A DNA stretch of 64,000 nucleotides. It comes from Pseudisothecium myosuroides. Taxonomy: Eukaryota > Streptophyta > Bryopsida > Hypnales > Lembophyllaceae. The notes beneath the pieces are model-generated. The model saw nothing but the letters and a program-made list of their open reading frames with translations. It had not been told where the DNA came from and searched no databases. The stretch is taken from positions 12,028,001-12,092,000 of the forward strand of contig OX637297.1 in NCBI GenBank assembly GCA_951799445.1. Direction: 5' to 3'. Of this stretch, positions 1 through 12,341 are shown piece after piece (positions within the stretch are counted from its first letter, which is position 1; every line of letters starts with the position of its first letter). The position numbers and the translations under genes are program-made.

Positions 1-451
1 AACATTTGTATGGTATGTAACTACTTGTTTTTCATTTGTTATTTTGTTAAGTAGTATTTGAAAATTGTTTTATAACTTGTAGGCAGAGGAGTCACCAATA
101 AATTTGTCACAGGACGAACAATGCCAAGTGACACCGAGGACTGATGAGATGCAACAGCCAGAGATTGGAGGTGAAGAAGATGCACATTTTTAGATTGGGG
201 ACATAGATGAAGATGAAGAAAAAGAATTGCTCAAGGATGAACTACAACAATTGCAGAAGGTGGACTCCATGGCCACAATTGTGAGTTTGAGATTAAAACC
301 CGAGAATTTTTCAAGATTTCAAATTCCTCTTTGCAGACTCGTTCCAATGCCTATGGTGAGGCCAACCCTCTCTTCCGATTTAATGAAACTGGAACAAGAG
401 TTTGTTCACGGTTACCGTGAGGAAGCGACAGTGTTCTATATATATAATTCC

Positions 452-667
452 ACTAGAAGAAAACTGTATTAAATTCCTTGAAAATGCGTCACCTTGTTTT
501 TGTTGAGTTCCCGTTTCAAAACACAGGAAAAACGCAGTCAAAATGCAAAAAACGCAAGAAAACGCAAAAAACTGCGTTTGTTGGCTTTTCCACTTCATTT
601 TGAAACAGGAACTCAACAAAAACAAGGTGATGCGTTTTTAGGAAATGTAATGTAGTTTTCTTCTAGT
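452..667. mobile_element. Foldback MITE inside an exon
   Basis: The left arm starts ACTAGAAGAAAACT and the right arm ends AGTTTTCTTCTAGT; the arms pair over about 70 bp with a few mismatches (shared inner block CACCTTGTTTTTGTTGAG). A smaller inverted pair of ACGCAGT/ACTGCGT type lies in the centre. It splits the second coding block of the ParB-methyltransferase-like relic: coding sense resumes straight after it. No coding capacity, and no target duplication I can fix with confidence. Confidence 0.75.
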
Positions 668-3600
668 ATATGTATCCACAACCAATGAATCTGGGGAGAG
701 CTTGGAGTTTACGGAAGATGAGATGAACCGCTGGGACCCATTGTGGAAGCAAAAAAATGAAGAGTTCAATCAGTTTTTGGAATTGAAGCCAGAGCTAAAA
801 TTCATGAAGAACTTGAAGTTTTTTGTGTGCGACGGAAATCACCGTTGCATTGCTTGGATGAGTCACATAAGAAGGTGATATTCGGCGGACTGCAATTGGC
901 ATATTTTTGTGGACTATATTGTTCTTGAAACAAAAGGGAGAATCGAGTTGGTCATGCAAGTCATGCATGATATCAACAAGTGAGTATTTTTTTATATTTC
1001 ATATTAATGTGTAGTTTGTTATTCATATTTAGGAATTTGTGTGTTGTATTATGCTTACAGCTTTTAGTTGACTAAGCATATTGTTTGGTTTTAGGTCCAC
1101 GAAAGATTTTCACATGAAGACCAATTTGGTGCATACACTCTACCGTGTGCAGAAGTATGGGCGTTTTCCGCTAGATAAGTTTATGGAGATGCTGAGACCG
1201 TCAGAGAAAAAACGTTGTGGAAACCCATTCAAGCGGGAAGAAATCATGGTACACTATGCCTCAAGACGTTTTCACGGCATTCAATTTTAGAGTGAGATCC
1301 ATTTTTCCTTTGTAACTTAAATTTATTCTAGATGTATTATATATGTTGCATTATTATCTTGGATTTTTTAGAGAAGAGCTTATTGAAATGTTGTTCAATT
1401 TTTGCAGCAAGAATTTCTCAGGTGGTAGACATAGCGGCACGAAAGTACAAAGAGAGCATGCACTGCAGTTGAGGAACAAAAACCGGAAGGCATCGCTAAT
1501 GCCATGAGGATTGGAGCAAAAGATAAGGCTGGAAAGTTGTATGTCAAGATGGGGAAGTTGCAAGCGCTAGCAAATCCGGAACTAGGTCCTGAATTTCTAG
1601 AAGAAGTATGTGTGGTTTGTAAATCAATGTTTTATTGTGATTTTATTTGTTTGACCTTGTATATGTGATATTTAAATCATACCATTTCATTTTTCAGGTG
1701 GAGAAACACTTGTCAATGAATGAGGATCCAGAAATGACTCTAGAGAAGCTGCAAATGATTGTAACATGCAAAACACCAAAAGAGCAGATGGTGAAGTACA
1801 TGAAATGGTGGAATACCTCTAATCCATCTCAAGAGGCACGCAAATTCCCACTACACCCTGTTTTTTAGGAGAAATTGTTGCCCTTCCTCAATAAGTGTGT
1901 GTAGTGGTCCGGGGTAAGTTTTTCCATCGTAGAATTTGAGTATTATGTTTGTCTTGTTGTCTTAAGTTTTCTTATCACTATATTTTGTTTTTGATTTTCT
2001 TGCTTTGTCATTTATATTAGTACTATGCAGATGAGTATAAATGAATTTGATACCTGTGCAGATTGAGATTGATGCTCAGGAATACTTTGAGAACGTGGTG
2101 AGCAAAGACAACCTTAAAATCAACATGGAGGTCCCACTAGAGCCACAGTCACTTATAGAGTACATTGAAGGATGGAGAAGGAAAATATGGGAGCAGGGAT
2201 TTGGCCCTTATCTGAAGGAGACTAATAATTTTAAGAAATCTGAGTTCTTCTCGAATTATAAAGGATCAGACTAGGCCGTGCAAAGAGTTCTTTTCCGGTT
2301 AGTGTTTGAAATTTGTCAATCAAGTACTTCCTTCCTCCCATTTGATTTGTAGCCATTTTGATTTTTAGTTGGTGATTGTTTTGGTTGATGCAAGTAGCGA
2401 CTTCATTAGAAATTTTCATTGAACCAAAAGTTGGGGTACTGTGAGGTACTCCAACTTTTGGTTCTATGAAGATTTTCAAATTCTTTTTTTTTGTTTTAAG
2501 TTTTTTTCTAAAAATTCTGTAATTTTTTTATTTCTGTTGAGGTCCATCCAATGTTATTTTGATTTGAATTTACATGTTCACATTTAAAGAATTTTTGAAC
2601 CCTAAACACCTCTTTGTAAAATTTTAAAACTCCAAAATTATTAGTTAGTAGCCGTTGTGCCTAGTGTAAAGCAAAAATTTATAAAATACTTGGAAGTATA
2701 AAAAGTAGAAGTACTGTGAGGTATTCTAGAAACCTAAGTCGGGTGCGACTGATGTTTTTGGAGTACTTCACAGTACCCCCAGTTTTGGTACTATCAGAAA
2801 TTGTATACATATTTCATTTTTTTGTGGAGTTATTTTTTATTTCAATATGTTGCTTTTTATTTTTTGGTAATCTATGAGATGCTTGACTTATTTCAATGTA
2901 CTTGTTATATTTTTTTTAATCAACATTGCACAACTCTATATAATAGTTGAATAATGGAGTAAATGACTAACATGAGTAAGTTTGTTTTTTTGACAGTTAC
3001 TTCAAGCTTGAACTTGTAGCAAAGAAAGCTTTAGCACGTGAGGATCTTCCTCCATTCTTGTCCTCTTGGTTGGACCGGAGTTTGGAAGAGTGCATGTACA
3101 CACCGATTCAACTTCAGACATTCACAACTGTAAATCTCAGTGGAGGAGGGTGGTATTTGGATTGCCTCGTGACATACACTCATCCAATGGAGGTGGGGCT
3201 TCGGAAGTCATTTAATGGCCTTAGTGTTATTGACATGGAGGTTTCAGAGTTTGCGGATCTTTCAAACACAAAGAAGAAGAGGGCCACTGCAAGGAAGATG
3301 GTTGCTGACAAGAAGAAAGAAAGCAAGGAGCAAGAAATTATAGCAAACAAGTCAAAGAAGGAAGCGAAGCGTTTGGCAAAGTTGGCAGAGAAGGAAAAGG
3401 AAGCTGAAAAGGAGGGCAAAACAAAAGGCAAAGGAAAGAAGAAGGTGGAGGGCGGTGAGCAAGTTCTAGCGTCTTCAACGGTGGATCAGAGCTCTCACAT
3501 GGAGTTTGGTTTGCGTAGTGGAATGAAAAGGAAGGCAGTTGTGAAGGAGCTCACTGAAGACATGGTGACGCAAGGCACACAAGTCATCATCATCGGTGAT

Positions 3601-4207
3601 GATGAAGAGGTGTACTCAGAAGAGGTGATCCTCAATGACTTTATGATTGACGTGATGGAGAATGAGGCAAGTGAGGATAAAACATGCTACAAGGAAGTGA
3701 TGAACTTCTTGGAAAAGGTAATTTCTTGATATTTGAAATTTCAAAGTTAATTATGTTATTGGATGGCATGATTGTAATAACATGTTAATTTTTGTTTGTT
3801 TGTTCAAAATTTGTTTGCTGTTGTCCACTAGGAAAGTTTATACATTTGGTAGAGAAGTGACCAAAAAGCATGGAGTGGACCTTATTTTCTTTGATTGTGA
3901 AGAGAATTTGCCCGTCCCGGGAGTGTCAATTCCAAATTCGCATGTGCCAAATTGGAATGCCGACAAGGGATACGAGGAAATCCAACAGGCTTTTCACTTT
4001 GCAAAGAAGCATTTGTAGGATCATGGGTGCATTGTGGTGTTTCATTCGTGGAGCGCAAAAGCGAAGGGTGTTGTTGCTGGACTTTGTAAGGTGTACCGAT
4101 TTGTGAAGATGAAAGAGTGGTTGGAAATCAACCGCATGCACTTGACCTCCAGCATGGATCCTTCAGACACGGTATAGTATTATGATTTTTCTTGATTTGA
4201 ATGGCAT

Positions 4208-5849
4208 CATTAGAGGAGATTTGGGCTTCTAAGAGCCCGTGAGTTCCTAGACTGTGGGAACTCTGCAGGACTGTTGGGATGCTGCCGCATGGCCAATCTG
4301 ACGTGGCCAAGCAACTGCCACGTCATTTTTTCTTTTTTACTTTTTACTTTTTTAAGATTCAATATCCAAATGTTAGATTTATTTCTAAAAATAAATTTCT
4401 TATGATTAGTATTATTTCTTCGACCTAATGGGGCTATTAAAAGATGCATATGCTCACAAGGTGTACAATTAGATTGACAAACACCAAGAATCTATATCCC
4501 ATGTTTGGATAAAAGTCTGAAATTCACAATCTCGCTTACAAAGATTATCAAACGCTTCAGTCATTACTGAGGTAATTTACAGCTATCAAGGGAACTAGGC
4601 AAGCTTTCAAAGCAAGATGCCAATGTTTTTAACAATAAAAGTTCACACAAAATTTTGTTGACGAAAATCCGTTGAATCTGAACCATTAGGAGATGGACAA
4701 ATCAATGGAGAACTAAAACGAATCAGCTGGCAGTTTGTCAGGCCCTCGTGCCTTTATTGCTCACACAGAAAGAAGACCAAACTTTGATTGGGCAAGGCCT
4801 TGAGTGGGTCCGTTAAAAAAGCAGATGGTCTGGCTTATTATAACTGACTCTATGGCTTGATCAAGTGTGAGACACTGAGAGGTCTCGGGAGCTGAGACTT
4901 TTTTTGAGTAATCTTTGTGCTGTATTATTGGCTGTTTTTAATAGAGCAGAGTGAGAGTGCTCTGCAATGTGAACAATTTGAGTGATCTTCTAGCTGTAGT
5001 ATTATAGAGACAGCAAAAGAATATTGATTTTTTATGATTGTGATTACAACTACCTTATAGTATTTCCAAGAGAGATTGAGCAGGAAACGTGGAGTCATCA
5101 CAGCGTTCCAATAGCAACCAGGTTTTGAGAAATATTACTATGGAATTTGTAAAATAGGGATTTTTTGCTTTGCTTGTCTATTCTTCTTCTTGTGAAAGCT
5201 ATAACACGCGCTTGTGGACTGTAAACACCCGTTGTACCTTACTAACACCACATTTGCTTGTCTTGTTTTTGGGATGGGCACAGGTGAGGTCCATAGCCTC
5301 TTGAAGATGAAATAAAAAAAAAAACTTGGCTACCCTTACATTCCACCTATTTAGATACATGCTCTAGAATTGGATTCTTTTATGGTACTTGGATAAATGT
5401 AACTATTATTCTACACTATAGGATGTGCCTTGACACTTATGTGATTTACGAAATATATTGTGAATTATATTTTATACCTTGATGAAAAAAATGGGGTATG
5501 AAATAGCAATCCTCAAGTCTCAAAAGAAAAAAATATAGAGTATTCTTTTCTATGCATACTTCAAAAATATGAACTATATATGCTTTGGTAAAATTTGTGT
5601 AGAAATTTTACTCTGTAGGTTTCAAAGAAAACAAAGCTTGGAACTAGCATGAAGCTTATTCCCTATGTTTTAATACATAAAGCTTTAGAAACTATTAGAC
5701 ATGAAACTATGAGATTAGAAATAAACGGAAGAATGCTCTCCAGTAGGGATGTTCCAGAAACTAGCTTTTTTTTTCTAACACCGGGGCTGGTTCCCAGCAT
5801 TGGGAACAGCCCTGAAACGGTCTTCCAGAGGCCCAAATCTCCTCTAATG
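4208..5849. mobile_element. TIR DNA transposon, copy 1, non-autonomous, 1642 bp
   Basis: It starts CATTAGAGGAGATTTGGGC and ends with the complement of the same sequence, so the terminal inverted repeats are at least 18 bp. Subterminal hairpins lie at both ends: a TGACGTGGC/GCCACGTCA pair near 4298-4325 on the left and a GGCTGTTCCCA/TGGGAACAGCC-type fold near 5785-5815 on the right. It lies in the intron between the motif IV and motif I exons of the methyltransferase-like relic. The interior shows no transposase. A second copy with matching ends lies at 46914-48821. Superfamily unknown; no clear target-site duplication. Confidence 0.75.
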
Positions 5850-6823
5850 GTTAAAAGGCGTATTACATTATTCATTTTTGATGTATTTTTTTATTCTTTG
5901 CTTGCAGACAATGAAGTTTGGTATCACCCTCCTGGTGAAAAAATTTGACAACGGCCGGAAATCAGAATTGGCTTTCAAGCTCACAGAGTCCATGACAAAA
6001 GCAAAGGTGGACCTCCACCGTGACGTGTTGCTAAACTATACTTCAAAGGATACAATGTCGATGAATGGGCAAGTTCCGTGGCGTGGGCCTCTCGAGAAGG
6101 ACGCTAGGCTTTTTCAGTTCATCATTGAAGGAACAACCATTGAAGGAGATATTATTCTTGATTGTAGAGCAGCTACTGGTGAGTTTTGATATAAATGATT
6201 GTATATTGAAATGGTAATTTACATATTTATCATTCAATTAATCAATTGGATGTGGTTTATAACAGGTGCATCGATTACGGCTTGTCGCGGCACATGGCAC
6301 CACATCATAGCTTTGCAGGACGACAAAGACATCTTTGACACAATTCTCCTACCCATGCGGAGGAACACTCCGTTGGTGGTGACAATAGAAGCAGAAGAGG
6401 AGGTTCAACTGTTTCAAGATCCAGATGCCATGGAGGTCAAGGTTTTCAAGTTTGCTCGAAAAACTAAACCTAGTAAGTAAGTTTTAAAAGGTGTAAATTT
6501 CATATAAAAGTGCAATCATTGTGTTTAATAATTTTAATATGTTTTCGTATGTTTTTTGCAGCTGTCAGAGGTTGATGTTGGCAAATGCAATTTTGCAAAA
6601 ACAAAGGCTTCTCTTGAGTCCAGAGAAGTCTTTTGATCTGCCAATTTATGCAGAGCAGTTGGCATCAGCGTTCGTAGAGTTCGGTTGCTCTAGACGAAAA
6701 AAGCGTAGAGATGTTTATGCTTTGAACGTGTTAGAATTCTTAGATATTAGTGCATCCGAGGGTAGAGAGACTTCCAAGTCTTCTACCAATAAGGATTCCG
6801 CGACCGAGTCGACTGCGACTTAG

Positions 6824-9124
6824 ACTCATGAGATTGACATATCTCTCGAGTTATTGTATGGTGTGTTGATTTTCATTATGAGTGGATTTGTGTGTTTTAT
6901 GGCTACATCTTGGACGTGACTTATTTCTCTTAATAGTTTTGCTTTGTGTGATATCAACCTCATCAAGTACAATTGGGTGTTGCAATAAAGAATTTTGAAA
7001 AACATTTGTAAGTGACTTTAATTTTGAAAAAATGAATTGAAATTTTACAACCAAAAAAATTATATACACCCACAGTCGTAGGTCTTTCATACAATTTTTT
7101 TCAAAAAAATTCCAGTTCATAGGCTCACATGCTAGCAACCCTACAAGGTCAATATACATTTTGTGAATACTCTTAATGGATAAAAATAGATCATGTTGGA
7201 ACCTTGTCCATTCTAAAAAAATCTTCACATTAGGCAAGGGTGTGAAGAAGCAGTCAACCTACAATACTTCTAACTAAAGTATATTATCCATATCAATGAT
7301 CGACACCTTCAATCCACTGGTTATAAGCGTCATCATGCGAAAAGCTTTCAAAAGTGACCATTTTTTAAGCATACATGCCAACTAAAAGCTATAGGTGAGA
7401 GTCTAGAGAATTTTTCAACTTATCCTTAAGGAAAATAAGCAAATTAAAACATCCTTTGACTTCTATAGAACTCATAATTTGTACAATGGCTACCTTTGCC
7501 AAATTGAAGAATTCAAGGATAGCCTTAACATACAAGATAATTGCAACAAACAGTTCACGTTTTGGCTCAAAAACACAGTTTTTGGCCATAGGATTGGAAG
7601 TACTATAAAGTACTATGATGTATTACAGCATCCTTGTAGATCAATTCAAGGTGCCTACAGATCCAAATCGTCAATCCAATACTATGCAACATTCTAGACT
7701 GCTACAGGGTACTGCAGAAGCCACTAGAAGTAGAAAATTGTAGAAAAAGGATTTGTAGACCTTTTCATTTTTAGTAATTAAAAAAAATTCCAAAATTCCA
7801 AAAAAAATTCTTTTTCTTCAACTTGAAGATGCTTCTTCTCAATCATTTGCATCTTTGGGAAAAAAATGTATTCTTTGCATGTGTGCAAAAATAGTGCACA
7901 TTGAAAGCATGTGGAAGATAGATACTTTACTATTTGAAAAAATCCTTTGTGGGCTTGTAAAAATTTAGTAGAATCCCTTGTATACCAATTTTCACCTTCA
8001 AATTTGCATTTTTAGATCGGCAAAAAACTAATACTCAAAAATTCCAAAATGGCCTAGGTAGACATTCAATTGGGCAAGTTTGAAAATAGTAAACTAAATT
8101 TTATAAATTAGAAAAAATTATTCAATGTCTTAAAATACCACAAATACCTTCATTTCAAATTTCATAGAAAATGGACATATGACGCAAAAGTTATGAGCAA
8201 AAACTACCTGTCTAAGGCCAAGGGGACAAAAAAAAAGGACAAGTGTTTCTTGCAACGCCTCTACAAAATGGTGCATGCATTAGATCCATTTGCATGAGGT
8301 TTAAGGTTTACATCAAATGGAGGATCCATAAATTTACAAGCATTATTGAACATTGCTATCTTAAAAATGGACTACTGAATTTAAGGCCTTATTTGTTAAA
8401 TTGAGACAAAATGCTCATTTTGAGACATCCAAATCACAAATGCAAAGCTCCATTGAAGTAATAGTTACTGAACCCAAAGATAAATAGAGCTCAACCTACA
8501 ACAATTGAAATTATAGGCAGGGTCAACAGAAATGACTTGGATACACTAAGGGCAAAACTTCATAAAATTATACAATGGAATACATTTTTTACATATGATG
8601 TGTAAAGAAGTACGCAAGATATAGAAAAGTGAGCCAATTTACATTGAATAAGCTTAATTTTCTTGAGAGTTTGAATACATAAAGAGCATATAATTGTTGC
8701 TCATAATGTCACTTGAAGTGAATGAATACTAATCTTTGAATTTATAGAATTTTTGTAGAAATGAAGAGGCTTATTTTTTGTATTTATTTACCATGCTACT
8801 AATAGAAAAAAAGGCTCAGAAGCTGATGGCTTTGAAAATTCAAATTGCTTGCCTAAGCATTGCTATTAGTTGTACAATTGATCTTTGTTTCCTCCAATGC
8901 TTTCAGCTTGGCCAAACCCTTAAAGATATCTTTGGATCAAGAAAGATAGTGCATCCCACTTCCATGGTCCGCCGAAAAACTATCCTTCCAATTTTGCTTG
9001 CGGGTTCTTTAAGGAACCTTAGACCCTCAAAGATGTGACCTCGACAGTAACGTATTGATACTGGTTACATGCAAGTGTCCAGTTCCATTTGGCCTTGAAT
9101 TTGAAGACCATTGATGGTTTCCCA
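6824..9124. other. AT-rich stretch without recognisable gene
   Basis: Long runs of A and T, no exon series I trust, no hairpin element and no obvious tandem repeat. A short open stretch at 8778-9038 (+) has somewhat coding-like composition near 8900-9038 but no recognisable motif. Confidence 0.5.
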
Positions 9125-10615
9125 AAGGAAATCACTACTAAATTTTTAGAAAACCGTGTGAGTTAAAAGATAGGAACTATTTAATTCAAAAGGGAGAAAT
9201 TTTATATAATGTGTAGGTCTACTTTAGGGTTCATGAGTTGCTACATACTATAATATATATAAATTAGGCTATTTAAAAACATCATGTAGTAGGAATTTTA
9301 TTAATAAATTACCTTTGACAAATAGGGCCCAAGCAAAAATTTTAGAGTATAATAAGTGTACTTGTGGATAGATAATTTCATGTAGATGATAAAATGGATA
9401 TAGATAAGAGAATCTGCGATGAAGGATGGTTGACTAAAATTGTGCCACAATACTAGTAGTGTACATATAAAAAAAACTAAGTGTAAATGTAAGACATTGA
9501 CCAAAAATAGCATAAATTGTCACTTTGCACAAATAGGGAAGTTTCTCTTAACGGGTTCAACAAATTGAAAATTGTATATATATAGTTAAATGCAAAGATA
9601 GAATTTGTAGTCCACTTAACTTCAATTTCTGAAGCTATGTATTAAACACACTCATATTGAATGGAATGTTCACGGAATAGTTTTATTATGGATTTTAAAG
9701 TGTTCATTAGTAAATTTCTTGTTAATTCCTAAGGGTCGGAGGGTGTTTTGGAAGAAGAAATATCCAAAATTTCCAATTATTGATACATTGTCTAAAATTA
9801 TTTTATTTTATTTTTTATTTTTGGATTTCAACTATGAAAAGTGTTTTATACAAGTAAAGCAATTTGCAGAAAAAATTTCAGCCTATGTGGCCAAGTGGAT
9901 TGAAAGATTATTATGTGTGAGATGAGATTTTTTTTTAATTCCTTCAAAATAGGGTCAATAGACTTTGAGCCTTCTTAGTGTAAAATTTTTTATCTACACA
10001 AAAATGAGGATTTTCACCATTCATAAGTGTATGATATTAGATTCACTGACAAAAAATTTCAAAAGCAAATATAAAGTCTAGCTCATTCTAAATCAACTTG
10101 CAATGCCATGAGGTTCAGTGAATTAGTCAATTTTTGATGATTTTATGCATAATGAGGAAGTTTTTAGTTGAAATCCAAATGGTAGAAAATTAGGGACAAA
10201 CATTCTGAATATGTGGAAAATTTTTAAGGAACTTTGACTTCATAGCATGCAAGATAATAGGGCTTGAAGTTAGAAAGAAATGTTTTTCTCTTGACGCAGC
10301 TCCATTAAAGCTAACAAAGTTTGACTCCTTTAGGATGTGATTTAAAAACTAACATTTTTTTGATAAATGTATGCCATATTTTACTAACTACACACATGCC
10401 AAATTTCAAAAGTTGATAAGGGTTTTCAAAAAAGATGTCCAAATTGCCTGGGTTGCCAAAAAATTCAGGGCAACATCATTTTTGATTTGGGGTTTAAGGA
10501 GGTACATATTTATACCTTTGTCAAAATTTCTTGAACTTTCGACCAAAATTGACTTAATAGGACCCTACTCGGATGTTCAATTGTCCATTCAACAGACAAT
10601 TGGCCTTTAGGACTT
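9125..10615 (-). repeat. Dispersed AT-rich repeat, copy 1 (inverted relative to 49.2-50.8 kb)
   Basis: Reading the minus strand gives the same order of landmarks as 49195-50770 on the plus strand: a FYCCATTCAAYRGACAAT-like block, a GTTGCCNTGAATTTTTTGGCA-like block, and a conceptual peptide sharing CTLLVLWHNF (copy 1) with YTLLVLWHNF (copy 2). Divergence and small indels indicate an old element. No intact protein is encoded, and I found no ends with inverted or direct repeats. Confidence 0.65.
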
Positions 10616-11649
10616 AAAAATTGCCACTTGGTCAATGGCACTTGAATTGAATTGATTGTTATTGATTTCATGGTGTATACCCTATACATATATGTAGTAG
10701 AGGGAAGGAAAAATTTGCGAAGAAGGGTGAAAGTAGGAAAAATTAGACACGTAAATTTTTCTATATAAGATAGCCACACTTAAAAAAACTACATGGATGA
10801 ATTCTCTGATCCCACAATGCAATTGCTAGTTTGAGTCCTCTGATTTGGAGAGGAAGATGCACAAATAGAGATGGAACATCATCTTTGAATTGAAGTCCAA
10901 CAATTTAGCTTTGCTAATGGAGAGGTCCAATTTTTAGTTCAGCGCGGCCTTTATATGCAAAGTTGGCAAAAACGAGTGCCCTTGACTCAAAGATGCTCAT
11001 TTCATCGGGGATGGGGAGTAAAGATTGAGGGATCTTCAACGGTTCTCAACTTGTGGGGCTATCTGCAATGCTATTTTTAACATTTTCTTTGAAAGAATTG
11101 ATATTGCTATAGGTAGCGTCCATAGTGGAGCACATTATGTACGGCTTTGAATATGGAGATGGCGCATAGTTCAATACCGCTAATTTAGATGCCTTGAAGA
11201 TCAACCCTTCTAATTTCAAATGCAAGCTCTTCTTCAGTCTTTGCCCTTGGTGTAGGGACAAAAATTAGAACCTTCAACCTACAAGTCTTATAAAATTCAA
11301 AAGTGCCCTATACATAATTTTCCATTTTACAACAAGTGAATAAAAAAGAGGTCCCAAATTCAAAACAGAAGGCAAATGGAAATCTTGGAGTACAAGAAAA
11401 ATTTGAAATCCAAAATTAGAATTCAATATATTATTTACAAATAAATGTAGCATAAACAATTATAAAATTCAAAAACTTCATTTCAATTCCAATGTAGGGC
11501 CACATAGAAGTCAAGGTCCTACAATGAAAAATTCTATATCTAAATTAACCCTAGGAAGTTCAAAACGGGACCTTAGGTTTTGTGCAAGCTTTTTCATTTC
11601 CTTCATAATATGGTGATGATAGAAGGTAGAAGCAATCAACAAATTTGAG
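10616..11649. other. AT-rich stretch without recognisable gene
   Basis: No conserved motif, hairpin or tandem repeat seen. It lies downstream, in minus-strand sense, of the HAD-phosphatase relic and may hold more of its decayed exons, but I cannot support any of them. Confidence 0.4.
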
Positions 11650-12341
11650 CCAATATGGTTGGCCTTGATATAATCCTATAGAGGATCCTATTCATAATTT
11701 GAGTGTAGGCTTTGGAGCGACGGGAAAAGGTTTCCCATGAAGAAGTTGTCCTTTGATGCTCTTGATCCTAGATATTGAGGAATATAGCATTTTCCTTCTC
11801 ATTACACACTCTTTTCTGGAAAGTTGTCAATGAGAAGGGTATTGTCCACATTGAAGGACATGCCCTTATTAGGATTGGAGAACAATTGTTGTATTAGAAC
11901 TTTGAAGAAAATCATTTGCAATTGTTTGCGGGGTGTCCAAGGAACTTCCTCCAAGAGCGCTCTATCTTCTTGCAGTGATCTTAATCTAGGATGTCATAGA
12001 GGGCTTTAGACTTGCAAAATAGGAATTTTGCAACCATTTTTGCAGTCAGTTGCATCATAGAGATCCACATAACAATCTAGTCACTGATCTAGGAACCTTG
12101 TAGAAGAATTCTACAGATTTGACAAGCACATATAGCCTTTGGTCCAACCATTGTAGGATTTTTGCAACACAAAACATTGTCCTTGATCTGGTTTGGCTTG
12201 AATTTTGTGGCATAGGATGCCATTCAGGTCAAAGACAATGTTCAACCAATTTTTTTGCAGTTGGGACACTTTATGTGATACATTCTTTGGCACAACCTCT
12301 TTGTGGTCTTGTGATTCTACTTCATCAAAACGTAGCAACAT
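11650..12341 (-). pseudogene. FCP1/SCP-like HAD phosphatase relic
   Basis: Minus strand. Near 12195-12230 the reading frame gives NIVFDLNGILCHK, matching HAD motif I in its FDLNGVLC variant common in plant FCP1-like proteins. About 370 bases further on, near 11820-11855, it gives NVDNTLLIDNFPEKS, matching the later acidic motif (TLLIDDSP). Several stop codons and frame changes lie between, including right after YMCLSNL at 12111. The family dephosphorylates Ser in targets such as the RNA polymerase II tail. Here the domain is broken, and because two more HAD copies sit at 53-55 kb in a mobile-element context, it probably came with an element rather than from a host gene. Confidence 0.55.

Larger units (their letters stand above)
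83..6823 (+). pseudogene. ParB-like / beta-order DNA amino-methyltransferase-like gene, decayed
   Basis: A multi-exon gene relic. Probable exons: 83-451, 668-979, 1095-1291, 1408-1605, 1698-1913, 2062-2297, 2997-3717, 3832-4171, 5908-6178, 6266-6472 and 6562-6823, most with GT-AG borders. Exon 2 holds KFFVCDGNHRCIAWM (DGNHR at 831-845), which resembles the ParB/sulfiredoxin-fold signature. Exon 8 holds VDLIFFDCEENLPVPG, placed like amino-methyltransferase motif IV (usually DPPY), with DCEEN at 3893-3907. Exons 9-10 hold GDIILDCRAATG then ASITACR, placed like the SAM-binding motif I (usually DPFxGxG). Motif IV before motif I is the beta-class order. Exon 7 is Lys/Glu-rich. In-frame stops: TAG 191, TGA 876, TAG 1288, TAG 1866, TAG 2272, TAG 4016. 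Likely frameshifts lie near 1455, 3717/3832, 6021 and 6630. Bacterial and phage ParB-methylase fusions are known; function here is inferred and this copy is dead. Confidence 0.6.

Noticed and set aside
4208..5849. CACTA-type transposon identity from the CATTAG ends
   Set aside because: Ends do not begin CACTA and no 3-bp target duplication is visible, so the superfamily is left open.
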